Shown one piece after another: positions 8,830-17,709 of a stretch of 64,000 nucleotides of DNA (positions within the stretch are counted from its first letter, which is position 1; the number at the start of each line of letters is the position of its first letter). The notes under the pieces are model-generated. The model was not told where the DNA came from and did not search any database. It saw only the letters and a list, made by a program, of their open reading frames with translations. The DNA is from Pyrinomonadaceae bacterium (GTDB lineage: Bacteria > Acidobacteriota > Blastocatellia > Pyrinomonadales > Pyrinomonadaceae): positions 36,743-100,742 of the forward strand of contig JABARP010000015.1 of NCBI GenBank assembly GCA_019186825.1. The letters run 5' to 3'. Made by a program: the position numbers and the translations under genes.

Positions 8830-10182
8830 ATGAGCAAATATAGAAAGATCGTCTGGAACGAAGGAATGCTGCTGACTCCGCAGCATTTCCAGCAATGGGA
8901 TAATTATCACGAGGAACTCGTGAATTCGCGCGTGCGCTCGGTCGCACCGTATTCCTGCGGCGTTCTGAGCATGCAGATCAACCACGAAGCCATCGGCAAT
9001 GCGAATTTTCAGATCACTGCCTGCCGTGCCGTGATGCCCGATGGCCTGTTCCTAAATTTCCCTGATCAGGAAGGCGCACCGGACCTGCGGCCCGTGGGCG
9101 ATCATTTTCACGCCGAGCAGGAGAAGCTCGGTGTTTATCTCGCGATCCCTGCAAAGAAGATGGGTGAGGCGAATTTTCAGGGAAGCGGTGCCGCACCGCA
9201 GCCGAATATTCGCTATCTGCAGGAAGGCGCGCTTGTCCGCGACGAGACGAGCGGCACGAACGAACAGCCGATCGCCTACGCACGCAACAATGTCCGGATC
9301 GTCTTTGACGACGAGATCCGCGACGGATTCTCATCGATAAAGATCGCTGAATTGACGCGGACGCCGACCGGACAGCTACAGATCTCGAACGAATATATTC
9401 CGCCGATCCTCGACGTTACGGCGTCGGACTGGCTCGTCAGTATGCTGCGGCAGCTTGTCGAGGTGCTTATCACAAAGAGCGGCAGCCTCGGCGAACAGCG
9501 ACGCCAGCGGCAAGCGGGCCTCGCGGACTTTACAACGTCGGACGCAGGCGTTTTTTGGCTGCTGCACACGATAAATTCGTCGATCCCGACGATCTCGCAT
9601 TATTTCCGCGCGCAGCTCGTTCATCCCGAAAAGCTCTATCTCGAGATGGCGACACTTGCGGGCAAGCTGATGACCTTCTCGACGGATCACAATCCGAAGG
9701 ACATCGTAAAATACGATCACGACGATCTTTATTTCACTTTCTATACGCTGAACGCGCAGCTTCGCCTGCTGCTCGAAACCGTCATCCCGAGCCGCTGCGT
9801 TCCGATACCGCTCGAGAAGGTTCGCGATGCGCTGTATGTCGGCCGCGTCGAGGACGAGCGTCTCTTGAAAGAGGCAGGATTCTTCCTCGCCGTCCGCTCG
9901 CAGATACCCGAAGCAAAGCTCATCGAGGGCGTGCCGCGTGTCGTGAAGATCGCATCGCGCGATGTTATCGATACGGTGATCGGGTCGGCGCTTCCGGGCG
10001 TTGTGCTCTCGTATTCGAATCCGCCGCCGGCACCGATCCCGGCCCGCATCGGGTTCAAATATTTCAGTCTCGATTCCCACGGCCCTTATTGGGACGGCAT
10101 ACGCGGTTCGAAGGTTCTCGCGGTCTATGTGCCTGACGAGATACCGGGCGAAAAGCTCGAGATGTACGCCGTAAAGCCTTAA
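8830..10182 (+). CDS. tssK: Type VI secretion system baseplate protein TssK
   Basis: 450 residues, the usual TssK length. The start (IVWNEGMLLTPQHFQQWD) is the diagnostic N-terminal motif of TssK, and the following shell-like domain and the C-terminal part (FKYFSLDSHGPYWDGIRGS) also fit. TssK trimers link the TssEFG baseplate wedges to the TssJLM membrane complex. No other core tss gene is present in the window. The only plausible companions are the three upstream FHA proteins, as FHA proteins (TagH/Fha) control type VI systems elsewhere. No Shine-Dalgarno is visible before the ATG. Confidence 0.88.
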   Translation: MSKYRKIVWNEGMLLTPQHFQQWDNYHEELVNSRVRSVAPYSCGVLSMQINHEAIGNANFQITACRAVMPDGLFLNFPDQEGAPDLRPVGDHFHAEQEKLGVYLAIPAKKMGEANFQGSGAAPQPNIRYLQEGALVRDETSGTNEQPIAYARNNVRIVFDDEIRDGFSSIKIAELTRTPTGQLQISNEYIPPILDVTASDWLVSMLRQLVEVLITKSGSLGEQRRQRQAGLADFTTSDAGVFWLLHTINSSIPTISHYFRAQLVHPEKLYLEMATLAGKLMTFSTDHNPKDIVKYDHDDLYFTFYTLNAQLRLLLETVIPSRCVPIPLEKVRDALYVGRVEDERLLKEAGFFLAVRSQIPEAKLIEGVPRVVKIASRDVIDTVIGSALPGVVLSYSNPPPAPIPARIGFKYFSLDSHGPYWDGIRGSKVLAVYVPDEIPGEKLEMYAVKP

Positions 10183-10190
10183 AAGGCTTA
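10174..10190 (+). terminator. Short inverted repeat spanning the tssK stop codon
   Basis: AAGCCTT and AAGGCTT, two bases apart, overlap the tssK TAA and run into TATAAT at 10189-10194. It may act as a weak terminator, or as an operator for the next gene. There is no T-tract, so termination is uncertain. Confidence 0.25.
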
Positions 10191-10200
10191 TAATAGTTAA

Positions 10201-10839
10201 ATGTTTTGCGATAAATGCGGACTTGAGAACGCCGACGATGCAGCTTTTTGCAGAAGCTGCGGGCGTGAGCTGAAGGAGATTGAAACGCGGGTCGCCGCAC
10301 GGCCTGCAGCTGTAAGCACGCCTGAATATCGTGCACCGCTCGCAGACGCAAAACCGGTCGAGGCCCGCGCTAATGATGGACACGACGAGCAGATCGTCTT
10401 CTCGATCGGCCCGACGGTAAAATTTGTCTATGCAGGATATCTTGCGGCCCTTCTAGGTGCCTTTGTCATTGCGGCGTTGCTCGGTGGTTTCTTTCAGTCG
10501 CCGTGGCTAGGCGTCGGGCTTGGTTTCCTGATCCTGTTGATACCTGTTTACTTTCATATCAAGACGAAGCTCGTCCGCTACACCCTGACAGACAATAAGC
10601 TTGAGATCGACAGCGGATTCATCGCGAGGACGCGAAGGAATATCCCACTGCGGCGTGTGCAGGATGTAACGGTCTCGTCCACGTTCCTACAGCGTTTGCT
10701 CGGATTCGGCGACATCGTTATTGACAACGCGAGCGAAGGCGGCGAACGCATCATCCTTGACGACATCGACGCACCGCAGACGCGTGCAGACCAGATCCTC
10801 AAGGAGATGCGGCTGCTCGATACTCATTCGGACTTTTAA
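10201..10839 (+). CDS. Zinc-ribbon and bacterial PH-domain membrane protein
   Basis: 212 residues. The N-terminal zinc ribbon (CDKCG...FCRSCG, ~3-22) is followed by a variable linker, two TM segments (~77-120) and a bacterial PH domain of the YdbT/bPH2 type (YTLTDNKLEIDSGFIARTRRNIPLRRVQDV). The family sits at the membrane; its ligand is unknown. TATAAT at 10189-10194 lies six bases before the ATG with no Shine-Dalgarno, consistent with a leaderless message, although the -35 region is poor. It is followed after six bases by rfbB. Confidence 0.7.
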   Translation: MFCDKCGLENADDAAFCRSCGRELKEIETRVAARPAAVSTPEYRAPLADAKPVEARANDGHDEQIVFSIGPTVKFVYAGYLAALLGAFVIAALLGGFFQSPWLGVGLGFLILLIPVYFHIKTKLVRYTLTDNKLEIDSGFIARTRRNIPLRRVQDVTVSSTFLQRLLGFGDIVIDNASEGGERIILDDIDAPQTRADQILKEMRLLDTHSDF

Positions 10840-10845
10840 CGACAG

Positions 10846-11868
10846 ATGCCCAAGAAGATATTCGTGACCGGCGGTGCCGGATTTATCGGCTCAGCATTCG
10901 TGCGCTTAGTGCTTGAGCGCGAGCCGGACACGCAGATCGTAAATTACGACGCTCTCACCTATGCCGGAAATCCAAAAAATCTTGAAGGGATCGACGCGGC
11001 ACGCCATGCCTTCGTAAAAGGCGACATCTGCGACCGAAAGGCCGTTCTCGACGCATTGCCGAACGACGCGGACGCGATATTCAACTTCGCCGCTGAATCG
11101 CACGTTGATCGCAGCATCTACTCGGCGGACGAATTCCTAAGGACGAATATCATCGGTACGCAAGTTTTGCTCGACGCGGCGCGTGAGAAAGGCGTTCGGC
11201 GTTTTGTTCAGGTATCGACCGACGAGGTGATGGGAACGCTGCCGGAAGAAAGCGACGCATTCTTTACCGAGGCGTCTCCACTACAACCAAATTCTCCTTA
11301 CGCAGCGTCAAAAGCGGCGGCGGAATTCGTCGTACGCGCGGCGCGTGAGACGCACGGCGTTGATACCGTCGTAACGCGTTGCGGCAACAATTACGGGCCG
11401 CGACAATTCCCCGAAAAACTTATTCCGCTGATGATCGCAAATGCCGTGAACGACGAACCGCTGCCCGTCTATGGCGACGGCAAGAACGTGCGCGACTGGA
11501 TCTATGTGGACGATCATTGCCGCGGGATCTGGGCCGCATACGAGAGGGGAGCGTCGGGCGAGGCATATAATCTTGGCTCTCGGAACGAGCGGCAGAACAT
11601 CGACGTTGTAACGTCGATCCTTGACGCACTCGGTAAACCTCACTCGCTGATCAAGTACGTGACCGACCGCCTCGGACACGACCGTCGATATGCGATCGAC
11701 GCGACAAAGGCTGAACAAGAGCTTGGCTTCCGGCCGGAGATGTCCTGGGAGAATGGCCTGCGGGCGACGATCGATTGGTATCTGAATAATCGCGAATGGG
11801 TCGAAGAGATCCGTAGCGGCGAATACCGAAACTATTACCAAAAAATGTACGGGTCGAGCCTCGGATGA
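10846..11868 (+). CDS. rfbB: dTDP-glucose 4,6-dehydratase
   Basis: 340 residues. It is an extended SDR enzyme: NAD-binding GGAGFIG at 9-15, the STDEVMG segment, and the catalytic YxxxK in YAASK. The closing GLRATIDWYLNNREWVEEI is typical of RfbB/RmlB. It removes water from dTDP-glucose to give dTDP-4-keto-6-deoxyglucose, the second step to dTDP-rhamnose. Its stop overlaps the next gene by four bases (ATGA), so the two are translationally coupled. rfbA and rfbC are not seen here. Confidence 0.9.
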   Translation: MPKKIFVTGGAGFIGSAFVRLVLEREPDTQIVNYDALTYAGNPKNLEGIDAARHAFVKGDICDRKAVLDALPNDADAIFNFAAESHVDRSIYSADEFLRTNIIGTQVLLDAAREKGVRRFVQVSTDEVMGTLPEESDAFFTEASPLQPNSPYAASKAAAEFVVRAARETHGVDTVVTRCGNNYGPRQFPEKLIPLMIANAVNDEPLPVYGDGKNVRDWIYVDDHCRGIWAAYERGASGEAYNLGSRNERQNIDVVTSILDALGKPHSLIKYVTDRLGHDRRYAIDATKAEQELGFRPEMSWENGLRATIDWYLNNREWVEEIRSGEYRNYYQKMYGSSLG

Positions 11869-12707
11869 AGATCCTCGTAACAGGCGCAAAAGGAATGGTC
11901 GCGCGTGCCGTTGCGGAACATTGCCGATCGATCGGTGATGACGTAGCGGCTCTTGACCGTACGCGGCTCGATATCGCGGACAGAGAGCAATGCCTTTCGG
12001 TCGTCGGCGAACTGCGGCCTGATGCCGTCATCAACTGCGCGGCATACACGGACGTTGACGGTGCCGAAAGCAACGAGGCTGCGGCGTACGCGGCGAATTC
12101 CGACGGGCCCGCGAACCTCGCAGCTGCGTGCCGCGAGCACAACGCGAAGTTCATCACGATCTCGACCGATTACGTTTTTGACGGCACGAACACAGGTTTC
12201 TATACAGAGGATGACGCCCCGGCACCGCTGGGCATTTACGCGAAGTCAAAATTTGACGGTGAGCTGCGCGTCGCAAAAGAGAACGCGAACGCCATCATCG
12301 TGCGTTCGGGCTGGATCTACGGCGAGGGTGGCACGAATTTTCTGAGCGTGATCCGCGATCTTTTAAGTTCGGGAAAACACATTACGGCGATCAGCGACAG
12401 CTTTGGGACGCCTACCTTCGCGGGCGATCTTGCAAGGCGTCTGCGTGAGCTCGTCGAACGCGATGTTTCGGGCTTCGTTCACGTAACGAACAGCGGCGAA
12501 GGCTCGACCTATTACGGCGTCGCGTGCGAGACGGCCAAGCTGCTCGGCATCGATGCATCGGTCGTTACTCCGATCTCGGACGCAGATCTGAAAAGGCCCG
12601 CACCGCGCCCACGATATTCACGGCTTGCATCAAAAAGGCTCGCCGAGTTAGGACTCGACGAGCTTCCTGATTGGCGCGATGCACTTCGCCGTTTTGTTAA
12701 GGCCTGA
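11865..12707 (+). CDS. rfbD: dTDP-4-dehydrorhamnose reductase
   Basis: 280 residues. It is an SDR fold with N-terminal GAKGMV nucleotide loop, the ISTDYVFDG motif, the YAKSK catalytic pair and the conserved VRSGWIYGEGGTNF stretch of RfbD/RmlD. It performs the last reduction to dTDP-L-rhamnose, presumably for surface polysaccharide. It overlaps rfbB by four bases. Its 3' end overlaps the convergent tyrosine-kinase gene by 11 bases, leaving no room for a terminator between them. Confidence 0.88.
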   Translation: MKILVTGAKGMVARAVAEHCRSIGDDVAALDRTRLDIADREQCLSVVGELRPDAVINCAAYTDVDGAESNEAAAYAANSDGPANLAAACREHNAKFITISTDYVFDGTNTGFYTEDDAPAPLGIYAKSKFDGELRVAKENANAIIVRSGWIYGEGGTNFLSVIRDLLSSGKHITAISDSFGTPTFAGDLARRLRELVERDVSGFVHVTNSGEGSTYYGVACETAKLLGIDASVVTPISDADLKRPAPRPRYSRLASKRLAELGLDELPDWRDALRRFVKA

Positions 12708-15243
12708 AGCTGCTGCCTTGATCCCGCGGAGGCTCGGACGGGCCCATGTCCTCCATAATGGGCGTCGCATCGTCGGTGCGGTGCTGGTAATAGTGATAAT
12801 AACCAGTGCCGTAATAGTCGTACTCGACGGATTCGCTCGTAATGCCGTTCAGCACGACGCCATAGATGCGTGCTCCGAGAGCGGAGATGCGTGTGCGGAA
12901 TTGCCGCATCAGATGCATCGAACTCTTGCCCGCCATCGCGATCAGCACAACACCGTCAACTTGGGTTGAAAGGATCGCCGCGTCCGTGAATGAGATCGCG
13001 GGCGGCGAGTCGATGATGATGTGTTTGAAACGCCCGCGCAGGAACTGCAGGAGATTTCGCATCTCATTGGATGAGAGAAGCTCTGCCGGATTCGGCGGGA
13101 TAGGCCCGCTCGTGATGATCTTCAAATGCGGCAAACCCGGGGCTGCCTTTATAAGATTCTCCGTCGATTTTTCGCCTGAAAGATAGTTCGTCAGGCCCTG
13201 CGTATTCGACAATCCGAAATGCGAGTGCATACGCGGCCGGCGAAGGTCGCAATCGATCAGAACAACGTCGGCATCGGCCTGAGCGAGCGTGACCGCGGTG
13301 TTGATCGCCGTCGTCGTCTTGCCCTCGGAAGGCTGCGAAGACGTAACGAGGATCGATTGCGGCGGTTTACCCGCGCTCGAGAACAGGAGCGATGTGCGAA
13401 GATGCCGATATGCTTCTGCCATTGGCGAATGACGGTCTTCGAGCGTGATGAGCGCCGTGCTTGCGGCCGTACTCTTGCCGTTGCTTTCGCCCGCGATGCC
13501 GCGAAGGCTCAGACGCTTTTTCTCGTTGATTCCATGATGCGGGATCATTGCGAGCGTTGGCAGTCCCAACGCACGCGAGACATCGTCGCTCGTGCGGACG
13601 GAATCGTCGAGATAATCGAGCAGGAACGCGAGGCCGATGCCGGCACCGAGCGAAGCAAGAAGAGCGATGAAGATATTGCGTGCGCGCTTCGGGCCGTCTG
13701 GCGACGTCGGGACGACAGCCCGATTCGAGATCTTGATGTTGTTCGGCTTGCCGGCGGCGAGCGAAAGTTCCTGCTCTTTTTGACGCTGCGTATATGTGTC
13801 GAGCAGGCCGCGATTCGTTTCAAGTGCACGCTTTAGCGTCGTCAATGTCGTCGTCGCCTGGCCCTGCACATTCGCACGTTCGGCCTCGACCTCGTATGCG
13901 TTCAGCAGCTGATCTTCACGACGTTTCGCGGCATCGAGCTGCGAACGGAGCGAGACAAGCGCACCGCTCACGGCGTCTTTCTCGATCTTCTTCTGGTCGC
14001 GGTCGATGATCTGCGAAACCTCTGATTCGGTCTGCTGCTTCGTGTTCTTCAAGGAGACGATCTTTTCTTCGACCTGCTTAACCTTTACATATTCGGGCGT
14101 GTATTTTACGAGCAGCTCAGCCTTTTCGGTCTCGGCGTCCTTGATCTGTTTCTCGATGTCGCGGATCTGATCCTGGAGTTTTGCCTTGCGCTCGGTGTTC
14201 AGGCGAACCGTGTCCTGATAGACCTTGTTCTCGTAAAGATCGGGAATATTCTGGCCCTGTCCGCGAGAGCTTGCCGTAACGGCACCGTTATAGCGGGCTT
14301 CAAGTTTGCGTCGATCGTCGGCTGCCGAAAGCCATTGCTCGCTCAACGTCTGAAGGCGGCTCGCTGCGAGGTCCGCGCCTTTCTCCTGCAGCGGAAGATT
14401 GCTCGAACGCATATATTCGGTGAGCTTATTTTCCTGGTCGGCGATCGTGACCTTAAGGTCGGCAATGGATTTTGTGAGCTCGTCGTAGGCGGACTGCGTG
14501 CCTTCGAGTTCGCGTTTTGCGTCCTCTTCGATAAAGACCTCGGCGACCTTGTCGGAGACCGCCGCGGCAAGCTGCGGATTTGTACTGCTCACGGAAACCG
14601 TGAACAAGCTCGTCCGCTCTGTCTGATCGACGCGCAATCCGCCCGAAAGAGCGGCCGCGTATTGATTCGCACGCGCAGATTCCTCGGGCGAAAGCTGAGC
14701 GGCCGTCGGGTCCGCGTTCTCAGTTCCGGTAAGCACGGGCAGAGTACCTTGCGGGGCCTGAGCCTTCGCAGGGCCCGAGAAAAGAGACTTTATCGTCGCG
14801 AAAAAGCCGCGGTCGCTTTGCCCAAGAAGGTCCGGGTCGCGCTGAAGCCCGAGAGCAAGCACGACCTTCTTCATCAGGTCGGGATTCTGCAAAAGCTGCA
14901 GCTGCGTGTTGTAATACGTGGTCTCGTCGCCGCCGAGGTTGATATTGATCGCGTCCTTTGCGGTCGGTGCCGCCTTTCGCGGTTCGATCAGCATCTCGGT
15001 GCTTGCCGAGTAGATCGAAGGCTGGCGAAACGAGTAGAATGCCGCAGCCGCCGTAACGACGATCGCGATGGCACCGATCAGCGGAAGGCGTTTCGTAATA
15101 ACGCGCACGTACTGGCGGAGCGTCCGCTGGCCGGATTGGCTCTCGTGGTCGTAATACGCAGTGTAGGCTGCCGGAAGTTCGCCGTGCGGCTGATTCAGAT
15201 CGAGCCCCCGCGGCAACGGCGTCAGTCTTTGGTCCTGATCCAT
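12697..15243 (-). CDS. Polysaccharide co-polymerase / bacterial tyrosine autokinase (Wzz-BY-kinase fusion)
   Basis: 848 residues. The Wzz chain-length domain begins near residue 25 with a TM segment at ~53-72. A long coiled coil (~210-480) occupies the periplasm and a second TM (~525-545) leads to a cytoplasmic BY-kinase domain. The kinase has Walker A (SSQPSEGKTTT), A' (VVLIDCDLRRP) and B (HIIIDSPP) motifs. The tail carries a cluster of seven or eight tyrosines (YDYYGTGYYHYY), the autophosphorylation cluster. Such single-chain proteins control export and length of exopolysaccharide. Location opposite rfbB/rfbD fits a polysaccharide locus. Confidence 0.9.
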   Translation of the reverse strand: MDQDQRLTPLPRGLDLNQPHGELPAAYTAYYDHESQSGQRTLRQYVRVITKRLPLIGAIAIVVTAAAAFYSFRQPSIYSASTEMLIEPRKAAPTAKDAININLGGDETTYYNTQLQLLQNPDLMKKVVLALGLQRDPDLLGQSDRGFFATIKSLFSGPAKAQAPQGTLPVLTGTENADPTAAQLSPEESARANQYAAALSGGLRVDQTERTSLFTVSVSSTNPQLAAAVSDKVAEVFIEEDAKRELEGTQSAYDELTKSIADLKVTIADQENKLTEYMRSSNLPLQEKGADLAASRLQTLSEQWLSAADDRRKLEARYNGAVTASSRGQGQNIPDLYENKVYQDTVRLNTERKAKLQDQIRDIEKQIKDAETEKAELLVKYTPEYVKVKQVEEKIVSLKNTKQQTESEVSQIIDRDQKKIEKDAVSGALVSLRSQLDAAKRREDQLLNAYEVEAERANVQGQATTTLTTLKRALETNRGLLDTYTQRQKEQELSLAAGKPNNIKISNRAVVPTSPDGPKRARNIFIALLASLGAGIGLAFLLDYLDDSVRTSDDVSRALGLPTLAMIPHHGINEKKRLSLRGIAGESNGKSTAASTALITLEDRHSPMAEAYRHLRTSLLFSSAGKPPQSILVTSSQPSEGKTTTAINTAVTLAQADADVVLIDCDLRRPRMHSHFGLSNTQGLTNYLSGEKSTENLIKAAPGLPHLKIITSGPIPPNPAELLSSNEMRNLLQFLRGRFKHIIIDSPPAISFTDAAILSTQVDGVVLIAMAGKSSMHLMRQFRTRISALGARIYGVVLNGITSESVEYDYYGTGYYHYYQHRTDDATPIMEDMGPSEPPRDQGSSFRP

Positions 15244-15383
15244 AGGAATTACAACAAGCGAAGCGGCCTTTTGCCCGGAATAAGCCTTGTGAGAAAAGTC
15301 AAACTAAACGGTCGTGCAAAAAAGCGCGCTTATCCTTGATTTATATCACATTAAGCCGAGAAAAGCAGAAGAATTCGTGAGGT

Positions 15384-16388
15384 TCAACGGCTCTTTCGCG
15401 CCTGGGACTGAACGGCGGTGATCGCGACGGCATCCACGATATCCTCCGCCTTACAGCCGCGCGAGAGGTCGTTGCACGGTCGATCGAGTCCCTGGAGTAT
15501 CGGGCCGATCGCGGTTCCGCCAGTTAGACGCTCGGTCAGCTTGTACGCAATGTTCCCCGAATTGAGGTCGGGGAAGATAAGCACGTTCGCGCGGCCGGCG
15601 ACGGGCGAACCCGGTGCCTTTGACGCCGCAACTGCCTCGACAAGTGCCGCGTCGGCCTGGAGTTCGCCGTCGATAATGAGTTCGGGGCGGCGGACGCGGA
15701 CGGTTTTTACCGCTTCGACGATCTTGTCAAGAGACTGATGCTTTGCACTGCCCTTTGTCGAAAACGAAAGCATCGCGACACGCGGCTCTGCTCCGAGAAG
15801 TGCCTGTGCGGAATCCGCGGACGCCATTGCGATCTCGGCGAGTGCCGCAGAGTCCGGATCGATCACGACGCCGCAGTCCGCGTAGATGATCGAACCTTTT
15901 TCGCCGAACTTTTTGTCCGGCACGACCATTAGGAAGAAGCTCGAAACCGTCTTGAAACCCTTTGCCGGGCCGACGCAGCGAAGAGCAGCGGCGACCGTGT
16001 GTGCCGTCGTGTTCGTTGCTCCGGCGACGGAGCCATCAGCTTTTCCCTCGAAAACAAGAAGATTCGCAAAGTAGAGCGGGTCCTTGACAGCCTGCTCGGC
16101 CTCCTCAAGGGTCATCCCCTTTGCGCGCCGAAGTTCGTGGTAAAGAGCCGCAACTCGTCCGACATCGGCTGACTTTCGGTGGTCGAGAATGCTTACGCCG
16201 TTCAGGTTCGCTCCGGCTTTCTCTGCAAGATCGCGGACGACTTCTTCGCGGCCGAGGATGGTGATCTTCGCGATGCCGTCGCGTGCGCAGAGCGAGGCGG
16301 CCTCGACCGTTCGCGGGTCTTCGCCCTCGGGCAGGATAATGTGCTGCGGATCGGCGGCCGCGCGGCGGCGTATATCTTCGAGGATCAT
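15384..16388 (-). CDS. pta: Phosphate acetyltransferase
   Basis: 334 residues, the length of the single-domain PTA_PTB enzymes. The family landmarks are present: N-terminal [43 protein letters not shown], and the C-terminal [19 protein letters not shown]. It interconverts acetyl-CoA and acetyl phosphate. No acetate kinase is adjacent. A phosphate butyryltransferase is the other family option, but the motifs fit Pta better. Confidence 0.88.
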   Translation of the reverse strand: MILEDIRRRAAADPQHIILPEGEDPRTVEAASLCARDGIAKITILGREEVVRDLAEKAGANLNGVSILDHRKSADVGRVAALYHELRRAKGMTLEEAEQAVKDPLYFANLLVFEGKADGSVAGATNTTAHTVAAALRCVGPAKGFKTVSSFFLMVVPDKKFGEKGSIIYADCGVVIDPDSAALAEIAMASADSAQALLGAEPRVAMLSFSTKGSAKHQSLDKIVEAVKTVRVRRPELIIDGELQADAALVEAVAASKAPGSPVAGRANVLIFPDLNSGNIAYKLTERLTGGTAIGPILQGLDRPCNDLSRGCKAEDIVDAVAITAVQSQARKSR

Positions 16389-16515
16389 AAGATTCTTAAG
16401 AACCTGAATTTATCACAACCCGAACCGCGTGCATAAATCGCGACACGGCCGCGTAATCAAGAGCAGTAACTTCACGCCGTCAGCTAGAGAGGCCGCTGAC
16501 TAGTGCGGGCTTCGC

Positions 16516-16544
16516 TTGCCTTGCGGATAGTTTGCTCTTAGACT
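16516..16544 (+). promoter_or_regulatory. Sigma70-like promoter of the DUF1232 gene
   Basis: TTGCCT at 16516-16521, a 17-nt spacer and TAGACT at 16539-16544. The -10 ends ten bases before the ATG at 16555 and no Shine-Dalgarno intervenes, predicting a leaderless transcript. Confidence 0.4.
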
Positions 16545-16554
16545 TTGTCAAGAA

Positions 16555-17058
16555 ATGGGAAAGTTGGCACGACGCGAAAAAAGCGAACTTAAGGGCCGTA
16601 TGCGGACCTTCGTGATGTTTCTGCCGAATATGGCGAAGTTGCTCGCACGGCTTTTGAAGGATGCGCGTGTCCCGACGGCGGAAAAAGCCTTGTTCGTCGC
16701 GGCGATCGTCTATGTGATCTCGCCGCTCGACCTCATACCGGACGTTTTCCCCTTTATCGGCCAGGTCGATGATATTTATATGGTCGCCCTTGTCCTGCTG
16801 CGGCTGATAAACCGGACGGATGCCGATGTCGTTCGCGAACATTGGTCGGGCGGCGGTGACATCGCGTCCCTTGCCGAATCGATAGCGAATCTTGCGCCGA
16901 AATTCCTGCCGAAACGCATCTCTCGCGTGCTCAAATCGAATGTCGAACTCGCTCCCGCGGGCAAGATCATCAAGGGCATCACAAAACGCGATGAAGCCGT
17001 GGTCATTGAGGTTCCGGATGACCGCCAGATCGAATCAGTCTCCTCAATGAACAACTGA
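16555..17058 (+). CDS. YkvA/DUF1232 family membrane protein
   Basis: 167 residues. The central VAAIVYVISPLDLIPDVFPFIGQVDD segment is the DUF1232 signature (P-x-D-x-I-P-D motif) within two hydrophobic helices. The N-terminus is strongly basic. The function of the family is not established. It stands alone between pta (opposite strand) and the dinB gene. The start is supported by the preceding promoter-like sequence rather than by a ribosome-binding site. Confidence 0.7.
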   Translation: MGKLARREKSELKGRMRTFVMFLPNMAKLLARLLKDARVPTAEKALFVAAIVYVISPLDLIPDVFPFIGQVDDIYMVALVLLRLINRTDADVVREHWSGGGDIASLAESIANLAPKFLPKRISRVLKSNVELAPAGKIIKGITKRDEAVVIEVPDDRQIESVSSMNN

Positions 17059-17115
17059 TCCCGAGGTAGAACCGCGTTTCTTGGATATCGCGGCCCTTCC
17101 CTCGGTATTTTGCTT

Positions 17116-17592
17116 TTAGGCGGCGGCAGTTTCATGCTTTGCAGTGGCGCTTTTCAACAAAGCGATCTGCGCGGCATGGTGGACGTTGTGACGCACCGCA
17201 CCGTGCAAAAAGAAGCTGAGTGTGTAGTCGTTGTCCTCAAACCTTTCCGCGAACTCGCTCTCCGAATGCAGCTCGATACCGCTGATCAGATTTGCGAATG
17301 AATCCGCAAGCCGTGTCTGCAGGCCTTGCCACGCGACCTCTGCGACCACTTTTTCCTCCGGAAAGTTACCATCCGCAGGTTCGCTGACCGGATTTCCGCG
17401 TAGGCGTTCGGCCCATACGTTATTCCAGCCGGCGATGTGGCCTGCGAGTTCCCAGATGCTGTGCGTTCCGGGAAGTCTGAGTGCCGCCCGCTCGCCGCTT
17501 ATCCCATTTAGAGTCTCCTTTAGGCTTGCCGCGTGCCACGGGTCGCCGTCCAAGAGCATTTTTAGTTCGTCGATGATCTGTTGTTTTTCCAT
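17116..17592 (-). CDS. DinB-family four-helix protein
   Basis: 158 residues. The DinB fold is suggested by the spaced metal-ligand histidines: SIWELAGHIAGWNNVWAERL in the second helix and FFLHGAVRHNVHHAAQIALL near the end, the usual H...HxxxH triad. Members are metal-dependent enzymes, some being thiol transferases (bacillithiol, mycothiol), others of unknown role. A good Shine-Dalgarno (GGAG) precedes the ATG at 17592. The gene is transcribed divergently from a CGNR-type regulator and shares its operator region. Confidence 0.75.
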   Translation of the reverse strand: MEKQQIIDELKMLLDGDPWHAASLKETLNGISGERAALRLPGTHSIWELAGHIAGWNNVWAERLRGNPVSEPADGNFPEEKVVAEVAWQGLQTRLADSFANLISGIELHSESEFAERFEDNDYTLSFFLHGAVRHNVHHAAQIALLKSATAKHETAAA

Positions 17593-17604
17593 CGTATTTC
17601 TCCC

Positions 17605-17686
17605 TTGTAACCGTTAATATGCGTGAGAGTGGTTACAAAAGTATCATCGAAAATGTAACCTGTCAAGTGGATATTGGCGGTTACAA
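17605..17686. promoter_or_regulatory. Divergent promoter-operator with two matched inverted repeats (dinB / CGNR regulator)
   Basis: Four half-sites are arranged as two palindromes of identical geometry. TTGTAACC (17605-17612), 18 bases, GGTTACAA (17631-17638); then ATGTAACC (17653-17660), 18 bases, GGTTACAA (17679-17686). The palindromes start 48 bases apart. Minus-strand promoter for dinB: TTGACA (plus 17661-17666), 17-nt spacer, TACTTT (plus 17638-17643). Plus-strand promoter for the CGNR gene: TTGGCG (17674-17679), 17-nt spacer, TATAAT (17697-17702). Half-sites fall in the spacers and abut the -10 of dinB, the layout expected for repression of both genes by one dimeric protein. Confidence 0.75.
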
Positions 17687-17709
17687 GCGAGTGAGATATA
17701 ATCAATTCG

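Noticed and set aside
9376..10383. A 335-residue minus-strand frame opposite tssK
   Set aside because: Antisense to a well-supported TssK; no motif.
14335..15339. A 334-residue plus-strand frame opposite the tyrosine kinase
   Set aside because: Shadow of the Wzz coiled-coil coding sequence; Arg-rich, no fold.
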